Positions 46,306-57,636 of a stretch of DNA of 64,000 bases are shown piece after piece. The stretch is from Progne subis subis. Lineage: Eukaryota; Chordata; Aves; Passeriformes; Hirundinidae. Both the position numbers and the translations under genes were made by a program. Location of the stretch: contig JAKJHU010000023.1 of assembly GCA_022316685.1 (NCBI GenBank), forward strand, positions 4,234,692 through 4,298,691, written 5' to 3'. Under the pieces are notes generated by a model. The model made no database searches. It was not told the origin of the DNA and saw nothing but the letters and a program-made list of their open reading frames with translations. Position 1 is the stretch's first letter. Every line of letters begins with the position of its first letter.

Positions 46306-49300
46306 GAAGTTGTGATAGCTGGTAGCAATTGTTTCTTGATGGTAGATGTGTTATATTTTATTCTTTCTTTTTTGTGATGTTAAGTATTTTAGCATGGTTA
46401 CAGTGAAAATAAAGGGGTAAAATTCTAAAGATAAAGCCCCAGGACATCAGCCACTGTTTAAGGAAACCATGGCAGTACTTTCAATTTTTAATGACTGGAA
46501 ACCAAAAAAGAGTTCTTTTCAGCTAGCTGTTTCACCAAACCTGAAAATCATATCAATATGAACATCAGAGAGCACCATTGACATACAGGACTGACACACA
46601 GGAGAATTAAACAGATAATTTCAGTAAATTTCATTTCTTTGCAGTAATATCTAAAGCTTATTTGGACAGGATAAAATGATGAGATATCAAAGTGACTCAC
46701 TGAACTTTCACAGATCATGGGGAGGATCTCACAGGATGCTGTACGGCCCAACACCTTGAGTGGAACCCAATCCACCTCATGAGGGAATAAGTTCATTTCC
46801 ACTAAATATGGACAACGCCTTTTATTTGACAAAGATGCATGATGCAATGCTAGTTACTGGTGTCAAGGTAACAGAGATGTCTTATAGAGATCCTTTTTCA
46901 GTTGGCTAAGAAAACACTGCACACTGGTGGCAGGGTGTGTCCTTGGAACAGTGCAACAGGACGGACAGAAATCTCATAATGTCTTTCTCCATTGTTTTGA
47001 TTGCGCATATGGGGAAATATTTTTGTAACTGTCTCTTTAAAAAAGATTGTTAAAATATTCTGACTTTACTGGGACAAACACTGAAGTGGATTTTACCCAA
47101 ATATAATATCATCATGCCTCACGTTTCAGAGGAATTCTTAATTGTAAAAGTAATTGGTGAAAATTTTACAGTCACAACCTCATAGAAGAAGGGTCATTCA
47201 TCAAACCAGGAAGCCTGCAAAGGTAACCAACTTCCAAGCCAAATTCATAGCATATTGTAATATTATCTTTCCAAATTATTTTATTATTGAGGTGGTCTTT
47301 CTTCAACTTAAAACAGCCCAGTTGAATCTAGGTTTAGTAAAATGGGTTTCCAATCAGATCACAGGAAGGAAGCAGCACAGACAGCACAACATTGGTAGAT
47401 CTGGTATTATATTTGCTTAGATTTTCCTGACTGTTAGCAGATTTCAAACACTGAAAGTTGCTGAAATGTTAGACAACCTGGTGAAAGGAGCAGAGCTGCT
47501 GTTCAGCTCATACTTTCCTGATATATTCCAATTGGTGGTGACATGTGTTTCTCACCAGAATTAATTCTATTTATTTATAACTGAGTGCTCTTTCTGACCA
47601 GCAAAGATGGGATGCTAAATAAAACAATGTAGAGTCCTCCAAAATCTGGTAAAAGTATTGAAGGAAGCTACTTTTGGGTGCAAGATAGGACACTTCAGTC
47701 CAATCCATGTTAAATGTTAGTATGCTAAATTTTATTATGCTAAAGTTAAATGTTATTATTTCACTAAAAGTGTTGCTTTCTGCCTGACCACATTGTATTT
47801 CATTGCATTACATTCAATTCATCTGTATTAGAATGCAAAACTCTAAATACCGACATAAGTCTAAACCTGCAGAAAATTTCTGAAGAAATCACAGAGATAA
47901 TTGTCATTTTTCACTGAATCATGGTAAAAGATGAAGAAGAAATGTTAGCAGTGATTTGAGTATGCCTAGCAATTACTGTTCAGTGAAATATAATATCATT
48001 TATTGAGGAACAATATTTTATAATTTAGAACCCTCAGATTCTTGTATATGAGTATGCTAACACATTAGATATATTTAATATTTTTGATGAGGGGCAGTTT
48101 TCTTTTTTGTTTACTCTTAATTTGTACAGGCATTCCATTGGGAATGTGAACAAATTAATATTCATCTATTCTACTTAATAACTGAAATCTTCCTTGAAGG
48201 TGGGGAAAAGAGTGCAGTTCCATAGTTCATAAACCTGTCTGTACATCATTAGTCTTTCATGCTACTTCCTGAGCTGATCATCAAAATAATAGATAGGGGA
48301 CAGAATATATTACAGAAAAGACTGTAACTGTTGTAATACCACATTATTACTTTTGTTAGTTACAGACAATGAAATATTAAAGAAATGTGTAAATATTTAA
48401 TTTTAATTGGTTTAAATATAAAATTCTTGCTATTTAAATTATATTTATAATGTTAAATAAATTGTATTAATATTAAAATATATTTTTAAATTTCTTTTGC
48501 ATTTAAGAATTTTTTTTCATGTAGCCAGAAATCTTTGTGCTAGGTGCTATATACATAAACTTAAAAGATGTCTCATTTTATAGGAAATCTAAAAGTATTA
48601 AATGATCTTTTAGTTCATTGACAAATTAAGAAAAATTATCTCTAAATAGCAGAAAATCAATTTTTAGAGATATAGCAGGAACGAATGAAAGGAGAAAATC
48701 TTAAACAAGAGAGAACAAGGGGAAAAGTAAATTAGAATACTAGTTAATAAATAGAGACTTACTCAGAATAATGATTTTAATGAGAGAGAATGGGAGAGGA
48801 ATCTTCAATATTGATTTAGGGCCAAATTCTGCAGGCTTTGTACCTGAAAAAGCAAGAAATCGAAAAGGCATGAAGCAGCCAAGAAAAAAAGGGACATAAC
48901 TGATTGTTAAAGGTAACACAAAGTGGCAATATTCAACCAGGGAGTCCATGGGTCACATTGCCAAACCAAAGGTTATCCAAGGAATGTGAGCCAAACAGGA
49001 AGCATGGGAATGACACTTCTGACTAATTTCTTAACAGTGATAATGAGAAATAAAACAAACTACTAAGATATTCTGAAAAGAAGAATACAAGTCTCACCAG
49101 CACTATAATTCTGGAAACAGAAAATTTAAACAGTTCTTTAAACATTAATTGCAAGAAATGAATGAAAGTAAAGGAGAAAGTAGTCAGAAACAAGCTTCAG
49201 TCCTGATAATAGCTGGCTCTGAAGCCCTTGGTGTTTCTTAAAGAGTGTTCAGTTGGGTATGGCAGAGAAAGCTAGCCATGAAATTCCCTGTACAGAAATG

Positions 49301-49854
49301 TGAAATGCAGCAGTCAATGCAAAAAACATGGAGGATGTGTTTTTAAGAAAATACATATTACAGCAAGGCAAATAACCAGAAAGTCTTCAGATTGATCTTC
49401 AAAGTTTGGACCTAAGAGATCTATTGTGGGTGACATAACGAAAAAAATTAAATCCTGAAAATAATCAAGAAATTGAGATGTAACATTTAACAAAGAATAG
49501 AATTTGAAAAGTGAGGCATAGCATATTGAAGGGTGTTAAGGATGGGCCAGGCTTAGACGGTCTTGCCAGAGTGAGGAGTCTAAAATTTGTTAGAAGGATA
49601 TACCTTTAATAGAAAGATTTTTCAGAACCTGTTCTGCAGTACAAAAATGGAATAAAACTAAAGGTTAAGACTAAATAACAAGATTGAAGAGAAAATACAG
49701 TGTTGGTAAAAAACATTAGACAAGAATTATGTTGCACTACAACTCTTGTAGACACCAGCACTAACAGATTACAATATCACCATTAGCTCTGAAGATTCTT
49801 TTTAAAACTCACAGAAACTCATCACAGTTGGATATTATCTGATCCTCCATCTGG

Positions 49855-49898
<44 letters not shown>
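49855..49898. repeat. Poly-A tract (44 A)
   Basis: The longest uninterrupted homopolymer noted. No retrocopy or SINE body is recognisable upstream. Confidence 0.95.
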
Positions 49899-49900
<2 letters not shown>

Positions 49901-50274
49901 AACAGCTTTCATTTCTCTTTCTAGTCCATAAAGGTACCTGGGTGTTCTCACTTAAGCATGAACATTTATTCACCCATTGAACTCTGTGTTTTGTGGGCTT
50001 TCCCCACTCATGACTGATCAAGACCATCACTTCAACCAATGGGCATAGAAATTGTAGCATCAAGTCTCATTGTGGATCCACAGGTAGCTATAATTTTCAT
50101 CTCCAGTGCCAACTCTTACAAATACCTGTTTTGGTTTTTTTTGTTGTTGTTTTTTTTTTTTTAATATATATTTTCTTAAGTTATATCTCGATACTTTTAT
50201 TACTATAGATAATAATAACCAAAATGGCTACATACCTCCTTTCCATTGCAATTAAATTGTTCTAAAATAAACCC

Positions 50275-50278
<4 letters not shown>

Positions 50279-50316
<38 letters not shown>
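50279..50316. repeat. (TA)n microsatellite
   Basis: About 19 uninterrupted TA dinucleotides. Such a tract can extrude as a cruciform and is likely to be length-polymorphic. Confidence 0.95.
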
Positions 50317-50320
<4 letters not shown>

Positions 50321-50457
50321 CTCTAATTATTCAGTGTAATTTCACTCCATTCCTCCCCAAGGCATCTATCTATTACCAGGTACCTGAGTTACCCTTGCCT
50401 TTAGTTGAAAGAGGAATGCATCAAACAGCTAATCAGAGTAGCAATTATCCTGCTCTG

Positions 50458-50548
50458 TTCAGTGTTTGTGCTGCCTCACCTTGAGTATTGTGAAGTTCTG
50501 GGACCCACCATTTAAGAAAGATATGAAGATCCTTGAATGTATCATACC
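50458..50548 (+). mobile_element. CR1 LINE, small ORF2 scrap
   Basis: The plus strand encodes LCSVFVLPHLEYCEVLGP, corresponding to the CR1 ORF2 YSALVRPHLEYC motif near the RT C-terminus, followed by a decayed 'aagaaagatatgaagatcct' (the 'aagaaggacattgagg' block). Similarity fades at both ends. A short and old fragment. Confidence 0.65.
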
Positions 50549-51389
50549 TGCCACAGCAGCTGTAGCGGAACCTTAGAGTTTAGCAGGAACTCAGTTGAAA
50601 ATTTGCTAAAACAATTGAGTCATCCTGTGATGCCCAGGCTAAATTTTTTATTAGAAAAATGGTGTCAAAATAACATAAAGAGGAATATATGCAATGAACT
50701 CTATTTGCAGAAGTCAATATTTTAATTCCCTCTCTAGTCAAGGGAGGGGGAAGCAGTTATAGGACATGATTCATCTTATTCTTAAGCAGATATCTAAATA
50801 GGTCAGATGAATCATACTCTACAGGGTCTTTTCTCTCTGATAGCTATAAAGAGAACCCAAAGTGCTTAATTCAGATGTAGACGACTAAACTATAGGTGTC
50901 TAAAGTTAGCTGCAGTGAATCCCACACAGAGTGGCTTGTACCTTCTTAGAGCATGGAAAAGGCTGGGAGTAAGTTCACTTTCATAGCAGGCACAGTTGTA
51001 ATATGCTGTCACAGACAAATTTGATTTGTCCTAAGCTGACATTTCTCCAGCAGAAAGCTGAAATAAGAACTCTTTGAGTAGCAAAACCAATAAATCTACT
51101 TTGTTGTTCACAAATATATAAAGTTAAAAAATCTCAAAATATAACTGGGGATTCCCAGGAAATGTCTTATTTTACCAAAAATTATGCTGTGATAACACTA
51201 TTGCTTGCAGTAGTACCTAAATCTAGAAATGAATAAAGTGCAAAAACTGGTGACTAAAATGCCACATGGATGAAGCAAGTGCTTTACAAAGTGACACATC
51301 TCAAGGATGGGAGTGTTCAGTTTATGTTGGACAAAACTGAGAAGAAGTACAGTGAGGGTTTATGAGCTTGTGCTTGACCATCCATTCAT
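50549..51389. other. Unassigned noncoding sequence
   Basis: No recognised gene. Part of the sequence after about 51230 may be a further-decayed upstream portion of the LINE relic that follows. Confidence 0.5.
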
Positions 51390-51815
51390 CAACCCTCACA
51401 ATACTTGGACTGGAGGCACCTGCTGAAACTGGTGGAAATTCAGATTCAGACATGGAAAAGATAGCATTTCTTTTCACAGCATGTAATGAATCTCCAATAT
51501 TTTGTGCTGTAGGCTGCTGCAAAGGCAAACATTGCTGGCTGCAAAAGGGATTAGATAAACTCATTGAAAGACAGAATAATAAACAGACAGTAAAAGGACT
51601 AGGCAGGGATCTACTATTTAAAACCTGTACGATTAACTCTAGATGCTGGCAATACATGAGAAAAGAATGCAGACACAATCAGAACAGGCAGGATGTGTTC
51701 TTCCCCACCCTTCCTCTCCTTCTGCCATTGCCAGAAGCATTGAGAATACAGGGCTCTGCTTATCTGGCTTGGTAGGGCTCTTCTTAACTTCTTACATATA
51801 TAAAACCTTACTCAT
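51390..51815 (+). mobile_element. Ancient L3/CR1-like LINE, 3'-end relic
   Basis: The order of motifs follows the 3' ends of old amniote L3/CR1 elements: 'gctgcaaaggcaaa', 'aaaagggattagataaactc', 'attgaaagacagaataataa', 'aaaggactaggcagggatct', 'ctgccattgccagaagcatt', 'gagaatacagggctctgctt' and the closing 'ggtagggctcttcttaactt', which corresponds to the 'gtctgacccagtatggcntcttatgttctta' type of ending. A 137-codon plus-strand frame (51362-51775) and a 118-codon minus-strand frame overlap it and are explained by it. Strongly diverged; the subfamily and left border are uncertain. Confidence 0.65.
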
Positions 51816-54800
51816 ATAAACTGCTCTGATCATGTCACTCCTTTTAGGCATATACTTAGAAGGGATGAACAAAATTTCCTTGAAGTCCAAGAAAGAAGCA
51901 TAGCCCAATGTATAGACCAGTCCATTTCTGAGTATCTCTAGGATGAACAGCAGGAGCAACTTGAGATGACTGAGCCTCCAGACACAAAGCACCAGAAGAG
52001 ATTAATTTAGTTCTGCTTCTGATTAAATTTCCAGGGAGATTCTCAGCACTTCAGAGAATCATGTTAATCACTTTAGTAACAATCTTGGTAAAACATTCCA
52101 CAATATTCTGTGATCCTAATGCTGGTTATTAGATTTTGTGATGCCCTCTGGAATGGAGAATGTGAGGAATCTGAACTTTCAAAGACTTGGCCATCAAACC
52201 TACAGTACTCTTCTGCGTGTTTGGAAGAGGCGTGTGCTCCACAGCTGGCAAATGAGACCTTCTTTGAAACTCTTCTCCATTAAACTAAACAGCTCTTAAT
52301 GCCTGCTCATCAACACAACCCTTTTCAGTAAACAGTTTTGCAGACTGAGTTGTATATTAAAAGTGTTTTCTATTTAAGACAGGTGTTGGCTGGGGTCCTC
52401 ATGTTTATATAGGGTCTGAGATAGCTCCTCCTGTGTTAGAATGGCCCTATTAGTGCCCAGCACAGTGTTGATTTCACTCATCATACATATTCTGAGATAT
52501 TCACTGCCCTTCCAGAGAATTCTTCTAAATATGCCTCAGTAATTTGCAAAGTTATATAATGGAATAAATTTTGAATTGTATGACCCTGAATTGATATGTG
52601 TCACTGAAATGACAGCTGCAGTCATATATACAGAAAAATATATTTCAAATGTTTCAAAGAGTTGTTTTGAAGTGTTGGCTTTCTTTTTCATCTGTGTGTA
52701 AAAATATCATTCTATTAGAGATCACGTACATTTTTAATCTTTTCCAGGTTAAATTCTGAAATATATTCAGTGAAACTAAAAGGCTAATTGATTTTATGGT
52801 AGAATAGAAACAGGTTCTGAGAAAAGTTTTAGATACATGTCCTTTGAAGGTAATATTTTGAAAACAGAACTACCTGCTACTCTGATAAATTATGATTAGG
52901 ATTTCCTGCTGTGAGCATGCTTTCTTTGCTAGACTGAGTAAAAAGGGATGTTGTATCATGCTATTATGCATACCTAGTAACCCCTGCATCAGTCTGCAAT
53001 CATTGAAGATCTTTGGTTTTCTCACTAAAAATGACATCTTTTGTAGTAACCGTTGTTGACAAAAAAACCCTATGAAATTAGGGACATTATCATATACAAA
53101 TTTTAAATTAAGTCTTTAGATATTTTAATGAAAAAAGATAAGAGAGGAAATGGTAACAGTGGAAAAAGAAAAATCCAAGAAATATTCACAAATAATTGGT
53201 GAATTCAAGTGGGAAAATCTGGTTTATTTTTATGTTGCTTTGCCCTTCAACTTGTCTGCTGGCTCTGCATTAGCATTCAGAGAGCAGTATTGCCATTCCT
53301 GGTGATTCACTAAGGTATTATGAATATGCAAAATATCAGAAGCTTTTTATGTCTGTGGTTTGTCTTTCTTAGATGTTCGGAAGAATAATTGAAGCCAATC
53401 AGTTCCTGAAAACTTGCATGTAGGTGAATTCCATTATCGAAGAAAAAAAGCTATTTAATAATTCTCACAACACACCAAAATATTGACTTCTATCTGTTTT
53501 CTTAAGAAAATCCCTTTTATTTTTCCCTACAATAAAACTGATTGATTTACAGGTTAGTATGTTATACTATTTTTGTTTCTCAGTTTATTATTAGGTAGCA
53601 CATAAAGGTCTGTATATTCAGTGAAGTATTTGATATAGTTTCTACCTCTTCCTTTTAATAACTTCTGAACACAAATACAACTTTACAAGCAATTCTCAGT
53701 AAGTTCCATTTTATTTATACATTCAAATAAACCCATCAAAATCAGATGAGAATTATAGTATCTGACCTGGGATCATTCTTCTTCCCTTTTATTTTAACAA
53801 ATGTTGACTTTTCTTCTAAAACAATTAAATAACAAGTAGTTATCAGTGTTCAAAGGGTGATACTTTTGGTTTCTGAGGGTTTTCTATGTTTTCATTGCCT
53901 AGTTGGTGTAAAGACTACACAAAACTGTCACCCTTTGTAACATTGCTGGAAAGTAAGAGCAGCTCAGAACTAAAGTGCGCATGCAAGAGAGAACAGCCAC
54001 TCATTTGCTGAAGCAGGAATTATTTACAATTGACAAAATGTGGAGTATTGCCTAAAGAACAAAATAAGGACACTATGTTTCTTTTTCCTGCATCTCTTTC
54101 CTGCCTCTTTGAAGCTTCAGATTTTCACATTCAACCTTGTATTTATTCTCAGGTAAGGTTTTCTTAAGTGTCTTACACCAATACTCAGCCAAGGGGGAAA
54201 TATCAGTATCCCCATTTTTTGCTCTCACCTGGCTGTGACTTGTAGATGGTTGTGAGGATATGACAATTCTGGCCTTTTACCTGTGGCCAGCAGCGCTACT
54301 GAGCTGCAGAGGATCTTGAATCAAGGGTGGAATGAGACAAGAAACAGCTTGAAAGAGTGACCAACAATTCTGACTTTTATGACTGTAGCAAAACTTTAAT
54401 ATTAAAATGCTCTGGGAGAATATTAAATTAGACTGTTCACCCTGGTGGCCTAAGACAGAAGTAATATTCATCTTCTCAACTGGCTGTAGAAGAGCAACAC
54501 GTGCAACTCTCTAGTCAATGTGCATGTTGAGCTGCTGGCCTGGGACTGTTCACCAAGATAACGTCTGAAGTTCACTTTCAGCATTATGCTCTGAACCTGG
54601 AGTCTGAAACCTCTGTGACTGTGACTTTTTGAAGATGTTTGAGTTCTGGGTAATGAGACCAGATCTCACACAGGGCTTTGCAAACTGCTGCAGCTCAGTA
54701 CAAAGTTGCTGAGACAGTTTGTATTTTCATAAAAGAAATCTACCTGACTGCATCAAAACCTTGAAGACACTGGTTAATCTATGATAAAAATGAATGAAAG

Positions 54801-54845
54801 AACAAACGAAGAAATAAAGAGAGAGACTGAGAGAGAGAAGTAGGA
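51816..54845. other. Unassigned noncoding sequence
   Basis: AT-rich with less AT-biased patches at about 52120-52330 and 54180-54720. No recognised gene, exon or element. Two 10-bp inverted arms (53851-53860 and 53928-53937) are noted but not interpreted. Confidence 0.6.
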
Positions 54846-54846
54846 A

Positions 54847-54883
54847 GGGGGAAAAGGGGGAAAAGGGGGAAAAGGGGAGGGGG
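54847..54883 (+). repeat. (GGGGGAAAA)n block, strong G-quadruplex candidate
   Basis: Three G5 runs (54847-54851, 54856-54860, 54865-54869) separated by A4 loops, then A4, G4 (54874-54877), one A and G5 (54879-54883). This satisfies a four-layer quadruplex pattern with loops of 4 or fewer bases. It directly precedes the GAGGA satellite, separated by only a few bases. Confidence 0.9.
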
Positions 54884-54887
54884 AGGT

Positions 54888-55123
54888 GAGGAGAGGAGAG
54901 GAGAGGAGAGGAGAGGAGAGGAGAGGAGAGGAGAGGAGAGGAGAGGAGAGGAGAGGAGAGGAGAGGAGAGGAGAGGAGAGGAGAGGAGAGGAGAGGAGAG
55001 GAGAGGAGAGGAGAGGAGAGGAGAGGAGAGGAGAGGAGAGGAGAGGAGAGGAGAGGAGAGGAGAGGAGAGGAGAGGAGAGGAGAGGAGAGGAGAGGAGAG
55101 GAGAGGAGAGGAGAGGAGAGGAG
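54888..55123. repeat. Pure GAGGA pentanucleotide satellite (about 47 units)
   Basis: About 236 bp of uninterrupted GAGGA units, all-purine on the plus strand. The purine run continues through an A-rich tail to 55154, giving about 267 purines in a row. Both strands stay open because the unit lacks stop codons, producing an Arg/Gly/Glu-rich frame of 97 codons on the plus strand and a Leu/Ser/Pro-rich stretch inside a 199-codon minus-strand frame. These are compositional artefacts, not genes. The absence of interruptions suggests recent expansion. Confidence 0.97.
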
Positions 55124-55154
55124 GAAAAAGAAAAGAAAAAAGGAAAAAGGAAAA

Positions 55155-55690
55155 TTTTCTCAGGTTTTTTTTTCTTTAATAACCTTTGGAAATAGGAATA
55201 AAGTGGAGGAGGTATAATAGCAGTTATAAAAGGAAGACAGAGGAGAGTGTTGCATCCCCCTGAATACAGATGAATCCAAAAATATCTTGATACCCAGTAG
55301 TTTAGGTGCAGTATAAATAATGTCATTTCAGGTACTTCAGAAAGGAGTAAAGCATAATTTCTAGGTGTGTTAAGGATTCTTAATTAGCATTAAATACAGT
55401 TGTTACTTACAAAAAAGCCCTATACAATGAACCAGTCATTATCAGATCCTACTATCCAGTATATCCATGACTTTTTACAAGTTTCTACTAATATTTTAAT
55501 TTGTTTTCATTTTTAGCAGACATTTTAAAACAGAACATTTTATCTGACAAATAAATTTTGAAACATAAATTCTGGGAGTGGGGCTATAATGCTTAGAAAG
55601 GAATATTGTGATATTACATTTTAAAAAAATCTCAGTTTCAACCCAGCTTGCTTGCAGAGATATGGATATGAGGAGAAGTCATATAGCTCA
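55155..55690. other. Unassigned noncoding sequence
   Basis: AT-rich sequence between the GAGGA satellite and a CR1 copy. No gene or element is recognised. Confidence 0.6.
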
Positions 55691-56885
55691 AACCCAGAAA
55701 GAGAATCATAGAATGATAGAATTTTACAATGGCTTGGGTTGGAAGGGATCTTAAATATCATCTTCTTCTTCTTACCATGGGCAGGGGAACTTTTTGCTAG
55801 ACCAGCTTGCACAAAGCTCCATTGAACATGGCCTTGAACATTTCCAAGGGTGGGGCACCCACAGTCTCTCTGAGTAACCTGTTTCAGTGCCTCACAGTAA
55901 AGAATGTCTTCCTAATATCTAATTTAAACCCACTCTCTTTCACTTTGAACCCATTCCCCCTTGTACTGCCACTCTTGTAAAGAATTTTGCCCCATTTCTC
56001 TTGTAGACTCCCTTCAGGTACTGGAAGGCCACAATTAGGTCATCCATAAGCCTTTTCTCCAGGTTGAGCAATCTCAATTCTCTCAGCCTTTTCTCCAAGA
56101 AGATGTGATCCATCTCTCTGATCATCTTGCTGGCCTCCACTGGACTGGCTCCAACAGGTCCTACAGGTCTTTCCTGTGTTGGAGCCCCAGAGCTGGAGGC
56201 GGCGCTGCAGGTGGAATCCCAACAGAGCCGAAGAGGAGAATTCCCTTCCTCACCCTGATGCCCTCAGTGCTTTGGATGCAGCCAAAGATGATGTTGGTTT
56301 TTTGAGCTGCAAATGCCCATTCCCAGCTCATGTCCAGCCTCTCATCCACCAGCACCCCCAAGTCCTTCTGGGCAGGGCTATTAATGAACTGTTCATCTTG
56401 AGTTTACAGTGGGGGTTGCCCTGACCCAGGTGCAGCTCCTTACTCTTTATCTTGTTAAACAACATGAGATTCCCATGGGCTCTCAAGCTTGTCCAGGCCC
56501 TCAAGATTGCATCCCATCATCCAGGTGTGTCAGCTGCATCCTCAGTTTGATGTCATTTGCAAACTTGCTGAGGGCGAACTCAATACCTCCATCTGTGTCA
56601 TTAATGAGGATAGTAAATGGCTCTGGTCCCAGTACAGACCCCTGAGGGACAGCGCTTGTCACTGATGTCCATTGGGATGCTGAGCTGTTGACCACGACCC
56701 TCTGGATGTGACTGTCCAACCACTTTCTTATTCATCCAACAGAATACCCACCAAACCCATCCAATTTAGAGAGAAGGATGTTGTGGGGGGACTATATCTA
56801 AGGCTTTAAAGAAGTCCAGATAAATTACATCTGTGGCCCATTGTCAAGGACAATGTCACTACAGAAGTCATACAGAGGCCCTTCT
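55691..56885 (-). mobile_element. CR1 LINE, reverse-transcriptase half and 3' UTR (longest copy)
   Basis: The plus strand starts 'gagaatcatagaatgatag', the complement of the CR1 terminus, and the element extends on the minus strand for about 1.2 kb. From 5' to 3' it contains a CYDF/VT-like start (about 56880), VIYLDFFKALDIV (about 56830), [12 protein letters not shown] and PQGSVLGP (about 56640), SKFANDIKL (about 56565), [12 protein letters not shown] (about 56340), an ERLRELRLLNLEKRL segment (about 56090) and the 3' UTR. The family's catalytic FADD motif reads FAND here, and several frameshifts are present, so no active enzyme can be made. 5'-truncated within RT. It served as the internal ruler for deletions in the other CR1 copies. 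Confidence 0.95.
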
Positions 56886-57548
56886 TTTTGCTTTATCTCT
56901 CCCCTCTCCTCAGGAAACTGAGCCTAAAAAGAGTGTTTAGTTATTACTGGTCAAATCCTGTTCATATGAAATGATAGAAAATATTTATGTAAAATTATAT
57001 TTTAAAAAACAAGCAAACACAACAATCCCAGCCAGAGTCCTCCAGGGAAACTCACTTCCATCAAGAGAAGACTGACTGACTGACTGGCATGCTACTATAC
57101 TGAATATTAAACTAGTCCCATAAGAAATCACATGTTCTTTCTACTCCCCCACTGAAATATGCTAGTCTCACCAGAAAGAAAAGAAAAGAAAAATATTTCT
57201 GGTGATTAGAATTTCCTTACCCTTCGTCCTGACATACAAGCACTGAGGTTGATTGCATAAAGACTGGACATCAACATTCTGATTTGACATCAAGATATTA
57301 GGTGTTGAAATAGCCCAATCCCACCTGACCTCCAGGGCTATTCCAGGGAATATTAAAGACGAGCTTGTGGTCTCCCAGATTGTAGGAAGTATTAGGTGCC
57401 TCAAAAAGGTGAAAGGAAAAAAGACAAGTTACTGAAGTTACCCAGTAGGAAGCCTTCAACTCTTAATCCTGTTTTTATACAAATTTCTGCCTCCTCTGTA
57501 GCATAGACCCCCCAGAATAACATTGTTAAACAGTTAGAGACCAGAATG
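56886..57548. other. Unassigned noncoding sequence
   Basis: No recognised gene. A short (GACT)n run lies at about 57065-57083. About 57200-57420 carries a 78-codon minus-strand frame with no recognised family. Confidence 0.55.
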
Positions 57549-57636
57549 AGAATAAGAATAAGAAAATAATAAGAATAAGAATAAGAATAAGAATAAGAAT
57601 AAGAATAAGAATAAGAATAAGAATAAGAATAAGAAG
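57549..57636. repeat. AATAAG hexanucleotide microsatellite
   Basis: About 14 units of AATAAG (GAATAA) with one irregular 'aagaaaataataag' interruption near 57561-57574. Because the unit is six bases it stays open on the minus strand as Tyr-Ser or Phe-Leu dipeptide repeats (57401-57788), which explains those frames. Confidence 0.95.

Larger units (their letters stand above)
46306..50457. other. Unassigned noncoding sequence
   Basis: AT-rich, especially 48380-48490 where nearly all bases are A or T. About 47150-47540 is less AT-rich and carries an 88-codon plus-strand frame of no known family. Homopolymer and TA repeats at 49855 and 50279 are listed separately. No gene or mobile element is recognised. 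Confidence 0.6.

Noticed and set aside
53851..53937. 10-bp inverted arms (caaagggtga / tcaccctttg) 67 bp apart as a MITE or hairpin
   Set aside because: Arms this short are expected by chance in 64 kb, and no target duplication or related copy is seen.
54727..55326. 199-codon minus-strand frame with Leu-Ser-Pro repeats and the 97-codon Arg-Gly-Glu plus-strand frame
   Set aside because: Both are produced by the GAGGA satellite, which contains no stop codon in any frame; they are not protein genes.
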